Shown: positions 1 to 12,259, counted from the first letter of the stretch. The stretch: DNA of 38,852 nt from Tubiluchus corallicola (GCA_030141605.1 JAQGDQ010000909.1:42501-81352), one strand, 5' to 3'. The notes: a model not told the origin generated them from the sequence alone. Numbers and translations: made by a program.

Positions 1-195
1 ATATATGATATAACATTATATAGATAATTCAACAAATTAACTTACAAACGGCATATATTGATTAGTATGAAAGCGTGTAACACTTCACAAGGTTGTGTAA
101 CCATTTGTGGTGTGTTACGTTTTTCAGTACCAATTAAGATAATGTAATCTGTAAAGTAAATTGTTAAATTATCTATATAATATTATATCATATAT
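1..195. repeat. Foldback (MITE-like) inverted repeat
   Basis: The first ~43 bases and bases ~153-195 are near-perfect reverse complements of each other (ATATATGATATAA at the left, TTATATCATATAT at the right). The ~110 bp between them contains a smaller inverted pair, GTGTAACAC and GTGTTAC. This is the layout of a small non-autonomous foldback DNA element. Its left edge coincides with the window edge, so the true end and target duplication cannot be judged. Confidence 0.6.
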
Positions 196-1186
196 TTTTT
201 GGCTATTTACTACTGAATTGTATTTCCATGTTGTTTCTATATTATGGTAAATTTCTTTGTTTAGATGCCTTGATAATGAACAGTTTTATACGAAACTGGT
301 TTGCAATAAATTCCATTTTGATGTAATTTGATGTAATTGTTAACATACTAATTATTAATTATTATGACAAACGACCTATTACGGACGTTTTATACATAAT
401 ATATTCTATCCTTTATTTTCTTTATACCATTTTCTCCGTCACTGGATGTGAAAAATAAACTTCTATTATGAAATAAGTGCTTTTGTATCATTTTGAGTAA
501 CCTACTTGCATCATTGGAGACAAGTATTTTGGGTTTAGAAACGAAATTGATAAATACAGGTAGTTGCTGTTTTCCTAACATAGTTGAGACACAGCTATTG
601 CCAAATGGGCAAGTTTAGTTGCATGAGTCGGACGCATGCGTCACAAACGTACCGTATAAGCTGTACGTGCGATGAGATTCTATGACTCATGCATTAGGCG
701 CCTGTTCTAGCTTCCTGCGACATCCCAAGCTGAACGCAAAAACCAGGCAGTCATATAAGCAAGAAGTAAATTCAACTTAAAACAAGTAAAGTTACTGAAC
801 TGATACGACAGACGGCTTTACTTTACCTACATGTGACGTGGCGGTTGCAGTTAAGATGCATTGCTGTGTGGTACACTTAGCCGTTGACCTGCACTAACTG
901 CGTGTGAGCGAAAGGGCGCATTGTCCTTAAAATCTTAGATGCGATTATACTGACATTCCAGGTCTGCTGGCTTCTCACACCACGTGTAGGCCCAAACAAG
1001 ACGTCTGGACCTACAAGAAAGGGGTGAGTCGCTGCTGACGTGGAAGCAGGGCGTGTAGAGGGCCCTACACCTGACCAGACACAGCTGCCTCCGTAACAAT
1101 ATACATCATTAAGCAATACAACAGGTAATTTTTGAATATATTGTCATCTTAGCATCATCCTATGTGTTTCAGATTTGCATTGAAAA
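196..1186. other. Non-genic stretch, nothing recognised
   Basis: I see no convincing gene here. The part from about 600 to 1120 is richer in GC and CpG than its surroundings. Two short minus-strand reading frames (390-581 and 877-1116) have no recognisable domain, splice context or family resemblance, so I do not call them. Confidence 0.4.
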
Positions 1187-1275
1187 TAAATTGTTTGGTT
1201 CTTTGCCAACACAGAAATGTTTACCATCATCTGCAATCGTTAACAAAATGAGAAACACAAGGGCTGTGGCAGAGA

Positions 1276-1976
<701 letters not shown>

Positions 1977-2249
1977 GGCAGAGATTATGACTTTTAAAAA
2001 TGAATTCTGATTAAGATTAATCGTATAATATGTATAACAAACAACAAAATCGATTACGTAGAAAAATGAATTATTTAGGCTAAATGCTAACGACTGGTAA
2101 TACCATCACCAACATTTGCTCTGCACAAAATATATCAAGTAAATTTGTAAGATTGTTTGCATATGTCACAACTAAACTAAACTTTACAAGTTATAAATGA
2201 GTTAAAGACTTAAACAATTTATGAAAATGAGTTAATTATTAATTATTTA

Positions 2250-2672
2250 ACGATTAACATTTAACGATTAAAAAAGAAATTTTTTGAAAAGAATTGTGTA
2301 ATGTAATACGTGTTATGTTTCTTTTGTAATGTCAAATGTATAAATAGTGTAATTCTAATGAGTGAAATTTATGTAATGTAAAGCATGTTTCTGTTAATTG
2401 TGTCATGTCAAATGTATATATATAGTGTAAAATATGTCATATAAAATTTAATGTACTTTTGTAATATTGTTTTGTAAAAATATTTTAATATAGTGTTTGT
2501 AAATATGTTCATTTATTGTATATAGTTTTGCACTTTAGTTTTTTTTTAGTCAGCACTGGACGCATTTGTCTTGAACAGCGTTGTTATTTTAACATTACGC
2601 TGAGGCTTACTCAATTTTATTATAATGAGTGAACCATTTTAATGACAAATAAAGAATTAATAAAATAAATAA
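2250..2672 (+). mobile_element. Insertion resembling the 3' end of a 5'-truncated non-LTR retrotransposon
   Basis: The stretch is AT-rich and non-coding, with many TGTAAT-like motifs. It ends in an A-rich tail with AATAAA-like motifs (near 2646-2672). It is missing from the other arm of the inverted duplication, where ATTATTAATTATTTA runs straight into CTTTAATCAC. A short duplicated ATTTA flanks it (2245-2249 and 2673-2677). The A-rich tail, lack of inverted ends and target duplication suggest a truncated LINE-type insertion. The family is not identified. Confidence 0.6.
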
Positions 2673-3000
2673 ATTTACTTTAATCACTGTTGAAGTAATT
2701 CTTGTTAACGTTTTTGCAAACACGATTATAACTCCATTATTGATGTAATTATAACTCGGTTATTGATGTTGTCATTAATGTGGCATCCAGATTTCAATCA
2801 AATAATATCTTTTCTCTCCTTCATTCTCACAAACTGTTCGTGTATAATTAGACTCGCATTCTGGTAGAATACGTACCTAAAGTCTGTTGTTTATGACATC
2901 ATTCGTTTTGATGTGATTGCAATAGTAACAGTTGCCAGTCACTAAGCATAAACTTACTGTTAGTTTGCAGAGGTTTTAAAAGGTTCGAAAGTTCTGTTAA

Positions 3001-5014
3001 TGCCAATGGACAACCAGCAAATCATAATTACATTTTTACTTCTTGCTGTGTTTGGTAAGCTTAGCATTGGTAGTGAAAATGCACTCATTCCTGAATCCAT
3101 ACACGGAACTGAAACTAAAGTTACCTTTTGGACACAGCTTCTTGATGATAAATGCATGAGATACAACGATTATGATCCTAACTATTTCTCGAGTTGTCTG
3201 CGATGTGAAAAAACTTGACTGTGACACTTGGCTCAAGTTTAAGAAAAATCTTTTAGGGTTTGGACCTCCTAAAGTACATAATCTTATCATGTCGAACGTG
3301 GAAAATGCCGATCTACCTGCAAAGAGCTTTTTAGAAGGTTTAGAACTTGTAAAAGTTCAGCTGCATAATTTTAATAATATCACCAGAATTGGAAAACACT
3401 TTCTGAATGCAACGTCAGTCGAAATACTTAGAATTGCGGGTTTTGCACAGCTGCAGTACATATACGAATTTGCATTTGAGAATTTACTGTCTTTGCGTGA
3501 ACTTTTCATTGAAGATTGTCCAATGTTTTTCACGACTAAACATACTCCAGCATTCTTTTTTCGCAATCAGAAATGGCTTCAGCGCATACACGTAGCACAT
3601 ACACTAATCTTACAACAATGAAAATGCCACTCCTTTACTCTGAAGACATCATAAAAAATATCAGCCTTTACTTCGATGCAAATCCTCTAATTTGTCAATG
3701 TAGGACGGAATGGATGGTGTTGGAACCTTGAAAAAAAAAGAAATATACTGTGATCAAATGCCTTATGCAGAAGGAAAGGCAAGAAAAAAGATCGGAACAA
3801 TTGTGTACAAACCTGAAGACTTCTGTATTCCTTGGGTCCGTGCAAACGTTCCTGGGAGGGAGGCTATTCGTCCAGGTTGTACTAGTTACGATCGTCATAA
3901 GAAAGTTGTTTGTAGTGACATGAAAATTAATGGCACGGTGATGCAGCAGCTGTTTGACAAGCTTCAACGGTATTTGGTTCGCAAGATAGATAGTTTTATT
4001 TTGAGCAACTGCAAAAACGAGGAACTACCAGAAGATTTTTTATATGGCTTTGCAATTGTTAATTTTACAATGAAACAATTTGATAACGTTTCCAAACTTA
4101 AAAAGTACTTTCTAAAGGCAAGAAGCGTGGATAGAATTAAAATTAACAGTTTTCCAAAGTTGGAGGTTATTGATGTATATGCATTTGCTGGGTTAAACTT
4201 GCTCGAACTTGAAATCAAAGACTGCCCAATGGTTCAGCAATTGAAATTACAACTGCGGGGTGGTGAACTGCTCAATCACTTACTTATAGAGGGCACTAGT
4301 ATCACAACACTAGACAGGCCAACATTTGACAGAAAAGTTTCTGTTAATATGAACATTCACATTTTGAGGAATCCTATAATTTGTAATTGCCGGATCGCGT
4401 GGGTGTTAAGTGAAGTCTGGAAAAGATCTGAAGTTCAATGCAAACATCTCCCTAATGCAATACTAAAAGAAAATGGGATAGTTAGTACGGATGAATTGAA
4501 TGCTATAGACATTTGTCCACCCGGAAAATGCAGTTTTGAGAGAACAACTTGTTTAGTCTTGTCACAACTGCCCTGCAAACTAGTTTGTGGTGGTGCACGC
4601 ATTTCAAAAATCTCTGATAGCAAAATAAATTCCAGCAGATTGATAGAGATTGCAAATAACATGACAGACCGTCAGAACTAAAAATTTATTTTTACCAAGA
4701 CGAAAGGTTGCCAAGCAAGTTTCTTGATCAAAAGAATGTTACAGTATTAATATTTGAAAAATCTGCATTTGTCTGTCTGTTTGAGAATGATCTCCCACCC
4801 AGCCTTGAATACTTCACTGTAAACTACAGCAAAGAATTAAAGGAAGTGCATTACAATGCTTTCTATCGGTTAAAGCGTTTGAAAGCAGTGAGCTTTATTG
4901 CCTGTGAAGCATTGGAGGCAGCTAACTTGGATCTTAGAAATAGTCCCTTGATCAATTCCATCATCTTTGCTCAGGAATCAAAAATCAAAAACATGTCAAT
5001 GCCAGTTCTGCATC

Positions 5015-5017
<3 letters not shown>
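3001..5017 (+). pseudogene. psiR: broken, truncated copy of the intronless four-module LRR gene
   Basis: This region matches modules 1-3 of gene R (30782-33634, minus strand), starting at the same ATG with a similar signal peptide (MPMDNQQIIITFLLLAVFG). Against R I see five lesions. There is a ~10-bp length change near 3150-3195. A 2-bp insertion near 3601 leads to a stop at 3619-3621. A 1-bp loss near 3730 turns CCT TGG into CCT TGA. A ~4-bp loss near 4663 leads to a stop at 4679-4681. Homology ends at 5017, where (CT)n begins, so the third LRRCT and all of module 4 are missing. Between lesions the frame still carries recognisable LRRs and LRRCT motifs such as NPIICNCRIAW. This is a dead copy unless splicing bypasses several faults, which I consider unlikely. 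Confidence 0.9.

Positions 5018-5020
<3 letters not shown>

Positions 5021-5103
<83 letters not shown>
5021..5103. repeat. (CT)n microsatellite at the pseudogene breakpoint
   Basis: An ~80-bp CT tract starts exactly where homology to gene R stops, within a codon pair corresponding to His-Pro-Asp of R. It is followed by ~110 bp of less regular pyrimidine-rich sequence. Confidence 0.95.
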
Positions 5104-5107
<4 letters not shown>

Positions 5108-5303
5108 GTTCTCTGTTTCTGTCATTCTCCTTCCTCCTCCTCCTTCCTCTCTCTCCACCATTTTTCTCTTCCACAACCCACTTAACCCACTTTTTCTCTT
5201 CCTCAAGCACATCGCTAATAATTTATTTCAAATTGACAGAAACAGTCTTATATATACATATATATAAGTGCAAATGTAGGCGTAGTTATTTCTTTGGTGA
5301 CAA
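5104..5303. other. Pyrimidine-rich spacer between psiR and the tandem array
   Basis: The sequence is C/T-rich at first, then contains a short alternating TATATACATATATATA-like stretch near 5250. It matches neither gene R nor the tandem unit. No gene is seen. Confidence 0.5.
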
Positions 5304-5715
5304 TGACGTGGCTAACCCGATACAATGTACATTAATGCTAATGAAGCAAAGAACCTGCCATTGTATTCTTAATTTTATTCTTCAGAAGGCATTGTTTTGA
5401 GCTGTGTCTTGCCTCTACGCGTAATAACATTTTGAAAATTTTTCTTTGTTCTAGTTTGCAATGAAGAATGACAATGGCTACAAATGTTTTGTCACTATGA
5501 CCATTGTTTGCAATTTTGAATATGTATTCTATTTGTTTGTCCTTAGACACTGATGTGTGATGAATCAATGATAGAAATTTTTGTCTTTGTATTAGCAATT
5601 AATGTCAAGGAATTAACCACACAGAGTGGATTCATCCGAAATACAAATGTTTTTGCTACCATTCTGGTTCTATAGATTATTCCATCAAGTAAAGGTTGCG
5701 ATTGCCTCTGTAACA

Positions 5716-5754
5716 ATGAATTTTACTGCTTTTCTTTCTGTTTATGTTGAATGA
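5716..5754 (+). promoter_or_regulatory. Short upstream ORF in the leader of gene A
   Basis: The sequence AACAATGAATT opens a 12-codon reading frame (MNFTAFLSVYVE) that ends 107 bp before the gene A start codon. Copies B and C have a short frame at the same place. It could act as an upstream ORF if transcription starts further upstream; no transcript evidence is available. Confidence 0.3.
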
Positions 5755-5860
5755 CATTCGACACAATTTTGTTTTGAAACCAGCACACAAGGTAGAGTGA
5801 ATTTCCTAGCAGGTTACAAACTGTTTTCATTTGTTACATTTTAGTGATTCACTGCGTGAC

Positions 5861-8800
5861 ATGTTCAGATATCTAGTGATGATATCACTTTGCATAGCGG
5901 TTCCGTGCGCATGCTCAATCTCTAACATCACAAAGCTTCCATGTGGCCCTCAGTGGAAAGTAAAGTGCAACAGTAACTGTTCTTTCGAAATACACGTGAC
6001 GAGATACAACACGAGTGGTATACTTTGCCACGTTTGGTGTGGAGAAAATGTGTCATTGAATACAACAGTACTCAACAATATAATACAGCAAGAGCAAATT
6101 GACGTATACGAGCTGCTAATATGTACCTATCAGAACTCTGAGCTACCTGTACGATTTCTTGAAGGAAAACAAGTGACTGAACTGCTGTTTCAATTTTCTC
6201 CCAAACTTGAAACAATTGGAGAAAATGCTTTCCTTGGAGATGTTAGAACTTTGTACATACACTATAATTACAAATTGAAATCCTTGCATCCTAGAGCTTT
6301 TGCCAAGTTGACGAATCTCTCAACTTTACATATTACCTACTCAAAGTACTTGGATATACAACGTCTGGACTTTTCTGAAAATCCCAAGCTTTTGATGCTA
6401 ACTATAGCGAAAACGGCTACAGATTTTTTAGCAAAACCAAAATTCCATCCAAACATGTCACCTGGGAAAGCATCCCTGCATTTCTTAGGTAAGTTTTTTG
6501 TCAGTGAATTAACAACATTAATTAATTTTTGAAAGAAAATGCTCAATAAACAATTTAAGAAAATACTATTGAACAAAAGGGGGCACCACTTATGTTTCAA
6601 AATATAATATGCTTTTTAGGTTACTTACTTGTAATCCTAATCTGAAGATTGTTATTACTGGTGGCATCAGTAAAATTGAAACAGATCTTGAAAAAAGGGA
6701 ACATGAATAAACGGCCATCTCGCGAAGAATTTGAAAAGGAGAAAGAGGAGGATTGTTGAAGACGAGGAAAGTGATGATGATGACAATGATGCAATGACGA
6801 CGATGATGACGATAATGACAAATGTGGTGATGAAGATGGCAAAGATGATGATGGTGATGCCGATCATTACGATGATGATAATGATAATGATGATAACAAT
6901 GATGAAGAAGATGATGATTACGAGGAGGATTATGGCGACAATGAAGACAAGAAGGAAGGCTGGTAACACAATAACAATAACAATGCTCTTTACTTAAAAT
7001 CAGTCTTCATTTTAATGGTAAATATAAGCCTAAAGAACTACCTTGTAACTGAAACATTCATTTGTCTTTTTAGATAATAAACTGATCTGTAATTGCTCCA
7101 TGCGATGGACAAAGGAACTGAACTGGAAACGTTCCACTATACAATGTAAAGAACCATCAACATCTCGCATGAGGCTGGAAGATTTTGACTACCTGTGTTA
7201 CGGCATTCCAACAGGACCTACCACAATGTATCCACCATCAACGCCTGCTCCACAATTGCCAAATTTGTGTGGTGATGAAATACCACCAATCATCTGTGTA
7301 ATTGTCAACAGAAATCCATGCAGGATAGTGTGTGGTAAATTTTCCTGGCTTTATTTATACAATGTACTGATGATAAGGGATGGTTTGCCCGCTTATGTGG
7401 AACATTTTGAGTTGTGGAATTACGTAGAAATCCACTTTCCGAGACCGTTCTTCGAAAAAAAGTCATTTAGTGTGCTACAGGTACACCAGTTAAGTATGGA
7501 ACGCCTGAGAGCCTCGTTTCTACATGCCAATGTTACATCTTCTATATGGTTAATAAACAATGACAATCTAACTTATATCAACCCAAAAGCATTTAGCAGT
7601 ATGGAATATGTTAGAAGTATTCACATAATCGGTTGCAAAAAGCTGACTACTCTAAACTTGAACTTATCCTATAATCACAGGCTTACAAATATTGTAATAT
7701 CGGAAACTGGACTACAGCGCATGGACATGCCCGTCTTGCATAGTCAAACTTTGCCAGAAAAGATGATCTTGTCTCTTACAAGTAAGTACTTTTATGCAAA
7801 AGAAAATTGTTGATCTAGTGTGAAAAATTGCTCTCGTAGATTTGTATGACATCTTCGTGACAAACACAATAGGTGGTAACTTTGGCGATCAAAGATAAAC
7901 AAACGTGGGCCTAGTAAGTGGGGCGAGTACGTAACATTTGGGCACAGTCACGTGAGCTCCAGACATTTGGGATCAAAGCACTTGGGCAAAACACACTTGG
8001 AGACAGCGCCACTTGTTCACGAGTCATTTGGATATCAACAAAATTTAATGTTGTACTTATTTTTTTCTTAATTGAATATTTAGCGACTTTTTAATTTACT
8101 AACTCGTCCGAACTGTCGTCCTAAACGTGCACAAAAAGTCGTGGCTAATTTTCCAGCACCCAAATGACCGGTTTCAGATTTTCTGTCCCAAGTAGAATGA
8201 ACACGTAAACCATCGAAAAGAATTACATCCGTTCAGTTTCATGCCACATTGCTCCAGGTATTACACTGCGAATGCAATCCAAGGTGGTTGAAATAACTTT
8301 TATGCACCTTATCGTAGAGTATTATCTTGGTTGCAGCACAATCCTTTTAGCTAACCAGACCAGCTGTTGTGTGCTTGATTCTTGCTTTATGCACTTTACG
8401 TACAATGATTGTGTTGATTATTTTTGCTATGTATGTCTGCAAAACCAGATATCATTTTTAATAGTGGACTCAGTCAACACTGAACTAGCTTGACAAGAAC
8501 ACTGCATCTGATAGATATTCATTTACAACGCTTTATGTCACATGCTCGTAACGTTTTTCCTAATTTTCAAGTCGATTTTCTATCTAATATTTAATAGTTG
8601 GAACTCCTAGCAAAGAGGGGAAATGAAGGAAATCAGAAAACGATTTAAAATTCTGGCTGTCAACTGATGGTATTTCACACGGCAGTCTGTAGATGTTTTT
8701 CTCTATTGAGTGACATTTGACAGAAGTGCCTAACTTTGTTGATGAATATTATATTAGTACACAACATTCTCTACAAAACTTTACCTTAAAAGGAGCTCTA

Positions 8801-11800
8801 CAGAAATGTCATGTCAAATGAAGAAAATATGACCGGTCTTTGCCATTTTAAGCCAATGTAATGGCACCTTTTCATTATATTTTGCGGACTGGACAGAATG
8901 CAATTGCCTTGCAGACAATTTCACAAACATGGCTATTCTCTGCATATTCCAAGATACAGTAGGTCACAGCAATTATTTATCCTTCTAAATGTGTTTGGTG
9001 GAGTGCTGATTGGCGAAGAAGTGCAAAATATTAGAAACGACCAATCAGAAATAAGCATTGAACCTGACAGAATTCACATGTAGGAAGTTGCATTTTAATT
9101 TCAAATGTGAGATGCAATACCTTACACTTGGCTGGGCCTATATACATTACAGGAAAAATTAGTTAATCATTGTGCAATAGGCAAAATGCCCACATTACAA
9201 TACGTATTCTAATCCATAGTCTTCCACTTTCAGACAATCCACTGTACTGTAATTGCAGCATGGAGTGGACAAAAACCAGAAATTGGAGAGATTCACAAAT
9301 TGACTGTGAAACACCACCGAGAAAGCATACGATAAACGAAATACAAATTGGAGAATTTATTGGATGCATGAAGGCAGACTGTGGAATCGAACTTCACCGA
9401 TGTATTGTAGTGGAATTCCTGGATGAACGAGGAGGATGTTTTGTTGCTTGTGGTTATTACGAAAAAATCTATGCAGCTGATCTGACACTGATATTAAGTT
9501 CACTGCCTTACTGGACACGACGCTTTTGTATTGCTAATTACCAAGGCAAGGAACTGCCTAGAAATTTCTTGAATTCAAAGAACGTTGATGAACTTGAAAT
9601 TGTGGATTCCGAAATTGAGCAACTTAACGATGCATCAATTTATGGCACCCTTAATGAAGCAATAAAGTTGAAACGTCTCCGAAAATTAACAACAATTTTT
9701 CCCAAGGCATTTGAACGAATAAATACCGTCAAACGAATCATAATCCACACTTGTCCAAATCTAAAAACAGCAAATCTAGATTTATCAAACAATTTGATGA
9801 TAAGTATGATTGACATCAGAAAAACAGGACTGGAGCACCTGGATATGCCAAAGCTGCACCCGTCGAGGCCATCCCAGTTAATTTCCCTAGAATTAGCAGG
9901 TAAGTGAAAGAATTTCCAACTTGAGCTACGATCTCTACAAACATGGTTGCCAGGATGGCATCAATTCAAATGCATTAACGAATTAAAGCAAAACCTAAAA
10001 TTGATACGCTATTACATAGAAATTTACTTATTAATCCTGATTAGAATAAAACTACTTTTCAAATAGTACATGAATTTATAAAAGCAACTAAACGATTCAG
10101 CAAACATTAGTAAAAATTTGAATAGCTATACTGCAGTTAACTCACTTTTAAAATATTGGTATCTGATTGCAAAATGTCTCAACTTTATATAAGGCCTTCT
10201 CATTCTTAAGAACTGTTCATCAGGCTTTTATGAAAATAAAATAAGTTTATATAAGGAATGGCTGTTAGTACTTGTACGGGGAAAGTTAGCGCTCTAAAAG
10301 TCAATGCTGTTTTATCAAAAAAAGGCAGATAAATTATTGGATGATCCTAATAATCTGAATAATCTGAAGAACTTTTATTTTTTCCCAGCAGGCTTTTAAA
10401 ATCGCTACCATGTTTTTCAGGCAATTCTATTCCATGTGGATGCTCTCTCTTCTGGGCACGAGGTAGAAACTGGAAAGATTTTACTGTTAAATGCTTATAT
10501 TGCTACAAATACGACTGCAGGTATATTCCACCTGTTGGAGGGTGGCTTTATTGCAAAGAGGCATGCATAACTAGGTGGCTCTCTAATGAAGACATTTCAC
10601 AATGTGAACCAACTACAAGCACACTGATACCACCTTCAGTAACGCCAACAAGTGTCTCCTTTTATCCATGTGATGTTCCCATGGCAGAATGCAGGTCTTG
10701 GGACTCAAAGGCGTGGTCTGCACTTGGTGAATGCAATGTTGTATGTGGTGAGCTCGATGCAAAGCTGTTCGAGGAAAAACTAACTTTGATTTGGAAGGTG
10801 TTGCCATGCGAGATGGAGACGCTGAACATTTTGAATTACAAGTCTAAGCAGCTGCCTGCAAAATTTCTTGATAAAAAATACGTGGCTGAGTTGACTATCA
10901 TGCAGTCTGATTTAGAAGAATTAGGAGCAAATGCAATGTATGGTCATATCGAATCAAGCATAACGATTTCTCATAATGACAAGTTAAAGGCAATTCACTC
11001 AAAAGCCTTTTACAAGGTTTATAAAGTAAAACAGATAATCATCATTGATTGTAAACAGCTAGTAAATGCAGACCTGGACCTGTCCAACAACTATAAGATT
11101 GCATCAATCATCTTCATACGGACAAGCATTCAATACATGCAAAAACCAATACTTCACAAACAAAGAAATCCCACAGATATATTACTACAATTAAAAGGTA
11201 TGTTTGCTTTTTCAAAATTTTAGCATGGACAATCAGAAAAAATGCCTGTTTGATATGATGTTATGCTATATAAAGAAGGGATGAAAATAGTCAGTAAAAA
11301 TTGATGAAACAACTTAATGTACCAATTCATTAATATGAGGTTTGTTCAATAATAAAAAGGTATAAGTATGAGATTCTACGGAACATTGTGATAAACATGA
11401 ACTTGTTTGTGTTTAACACCACTGACTGTTAGTACACTGCATAGTACTGCGCTTAACAGAACGGTATTAAAGCAGTACACATTCAGTAGAGCCTGCCACT
11501 GAGTGGTGAATTCAGTTAGCAGAGTGATAAACTGTTGTGGCGATCGCTGGCATCTATTAGAATTACATAGAACATTGTAGAATGTTCTGGAAATAACTTC
11601 TAGAAGTTTCTCAGGCACGCTATATAAGGCGAAGCAGGCCGCTGAGGGGGAGACACGCAGATTCACACGGACGCCATTTACACATTCTCTTGTATACTTG
11701 TATTTTCAGATACACTTAAACGTTTTCCGGATTTTCACGTTTACTGTAATCATTTCGCGTTCCTTCATACTTTTGTGTTGTAGAATTCTCGCTTAATAAG

Positions 11801-12259
11801 CTAGTTTAATTTGATGAAGTGTTTTTTGGTTTTCTCTACGAGCCTTCCGGGAGAAACAAAACACAACATGAACTGTATTTAAAAACACAACAGCTAAATC
11901 TCAGTCTGCTTTGAAATTGACTAACAGTCAGATGGCAATTCTGAAATCTTGCAAATTGTGCACGTTTTCAGCAATGAGAAGTTACCTACACGACTTTTTC
12001 ACTTTTTTCAGCCAGCCCCTTGCACTGCAACTGTAGCATGGAATGGCTGAAGTCGGAATGGTGGATTGCTTCACTGTTCGATTGTGCAAGCCCACGATAC
12101 CAGCACGACAAAGAAGAAATGCCATTGTCATTGTTCTGTGATCCTGAGAATCCTGCAAATCATTATATCGTTTCTCACTCTGCTGCTGTTGAAGCTTCAA
12201 AAATACAATTTGTTTGCTTCTGCTTATTTAAAGTTTTTCTTTCGAGTGTAGACCATTAG
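5861..12259 (+). CDS. Gene A: four-module extracellular LRR protein, five exons
   Basis: Predicted exons are 5861-6488, 7074-7781, 9234-9899, 10421-11197 and 12012-12259, all with GT-AG borders and phase 1 junctions, giving about 1008 aa with no internal stop. I chose ATG 5861 because it opens a signal peptide (MFRYLVMISLCIAVPCACS). Exon 1 then encodes an LRRNT-like cysteine cap and LRRs. Exons 2-4 each begin with an LRRCT (DNKLICNCSMRW, NNPLYCNCSMEW, GNSIPCGCSLFW) and continue with a Cys-rich N-cap and about five irregular LRRs. Exon 5 encodes the last LRRCT (ASPLHCNCSMEW) and a short hydrophobic tail. Modules share the motifs LPxxFLxxKxV and LDLSNN...MPxLH. A Pro/Thr-rich linker follows LRRCT1. 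It is probably secreted or membrane/GPI-held; ligand and role are unknown. LRRCT3 carries extra cysteines (SYCYKYDC-type insert). The gene model is my own splice inference, supported by copies B and C. Confidence 0.85.
6771..6950. repeat. GAT/GAC-rich trinucleotide repeat in gene A intron 1
   Basis: Intron 1 (6489-7073) contains an imperfect GATGATGAC-type repeat. Introns 1 of B and C have their own versions at the same position. The Asp/Met-rich frames across it are not coding: the flanking splice sites and phase exclude it. Confidence 0.85.
7782..9233. other. Gene A intron 2, enlarged
   Basis: This intron is about 600-700 bp longer than its counterparts in B (855 bp) and C (740 bp). The extra material lies roughly between 7900 and 8700 and includes repeated TTTGGG and CTTGGG motifs near 7935-8030, but I cannot assign it to an element family. 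Near the 3' end is a CCAATCAGAA motif (9041-9050) that is also present in B and C. Confidence 0.5.
9900..10420. other. Gene A intron 3 (521 bp)
   Basis: No gene is seen. It matches the second part of gene B intron 3 (from about 18197) almost throughout, including the AAATAGTACATGAATTTATA and AGGCTTTTATGAAAATAAAA-like segments. It is therefore the reference for recognising the exon relic in B. Confidence 0.7.
11533..11868. mobile_element. Candidate solo LTR in gene A intron 4
   Basis: This 336-bp block begins TGTTGTG and ends CACAACA, a perfect 7-bp inverted pair with the TG...CA ends of retrotransposon LTRs. It contains a TATA-like TATATAAGG at 11621 and is absent from the matching introns of B and C. 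The flanking 5-mers (TAAAC and TGAAC) differ by one base, so the target duplication is only approximate. No internal retroviral-type coding region is present. It could equally be an unrelated insertion. Confidence 0.4.

Noticed and set aside
390-581. Minus-strand 63-aa frame
   Set aside because: It starts with ATG and looks mildly coding, but no motif, neighbour or splice evidence supports it.
877-1116. Minus-strand 79-aa frame in the GC-richer segment
   Set aside because: No recognisable domain, signal peptide or splice support; it could be chance in CpG-richer DNA.
5831-5860. Upstream extension of exon 1 reading frames (also ahead of 13927 and 23293)
   Set aside because: No in-frame ATG lies there; the first ATG in all three copies opens the signal peptide.
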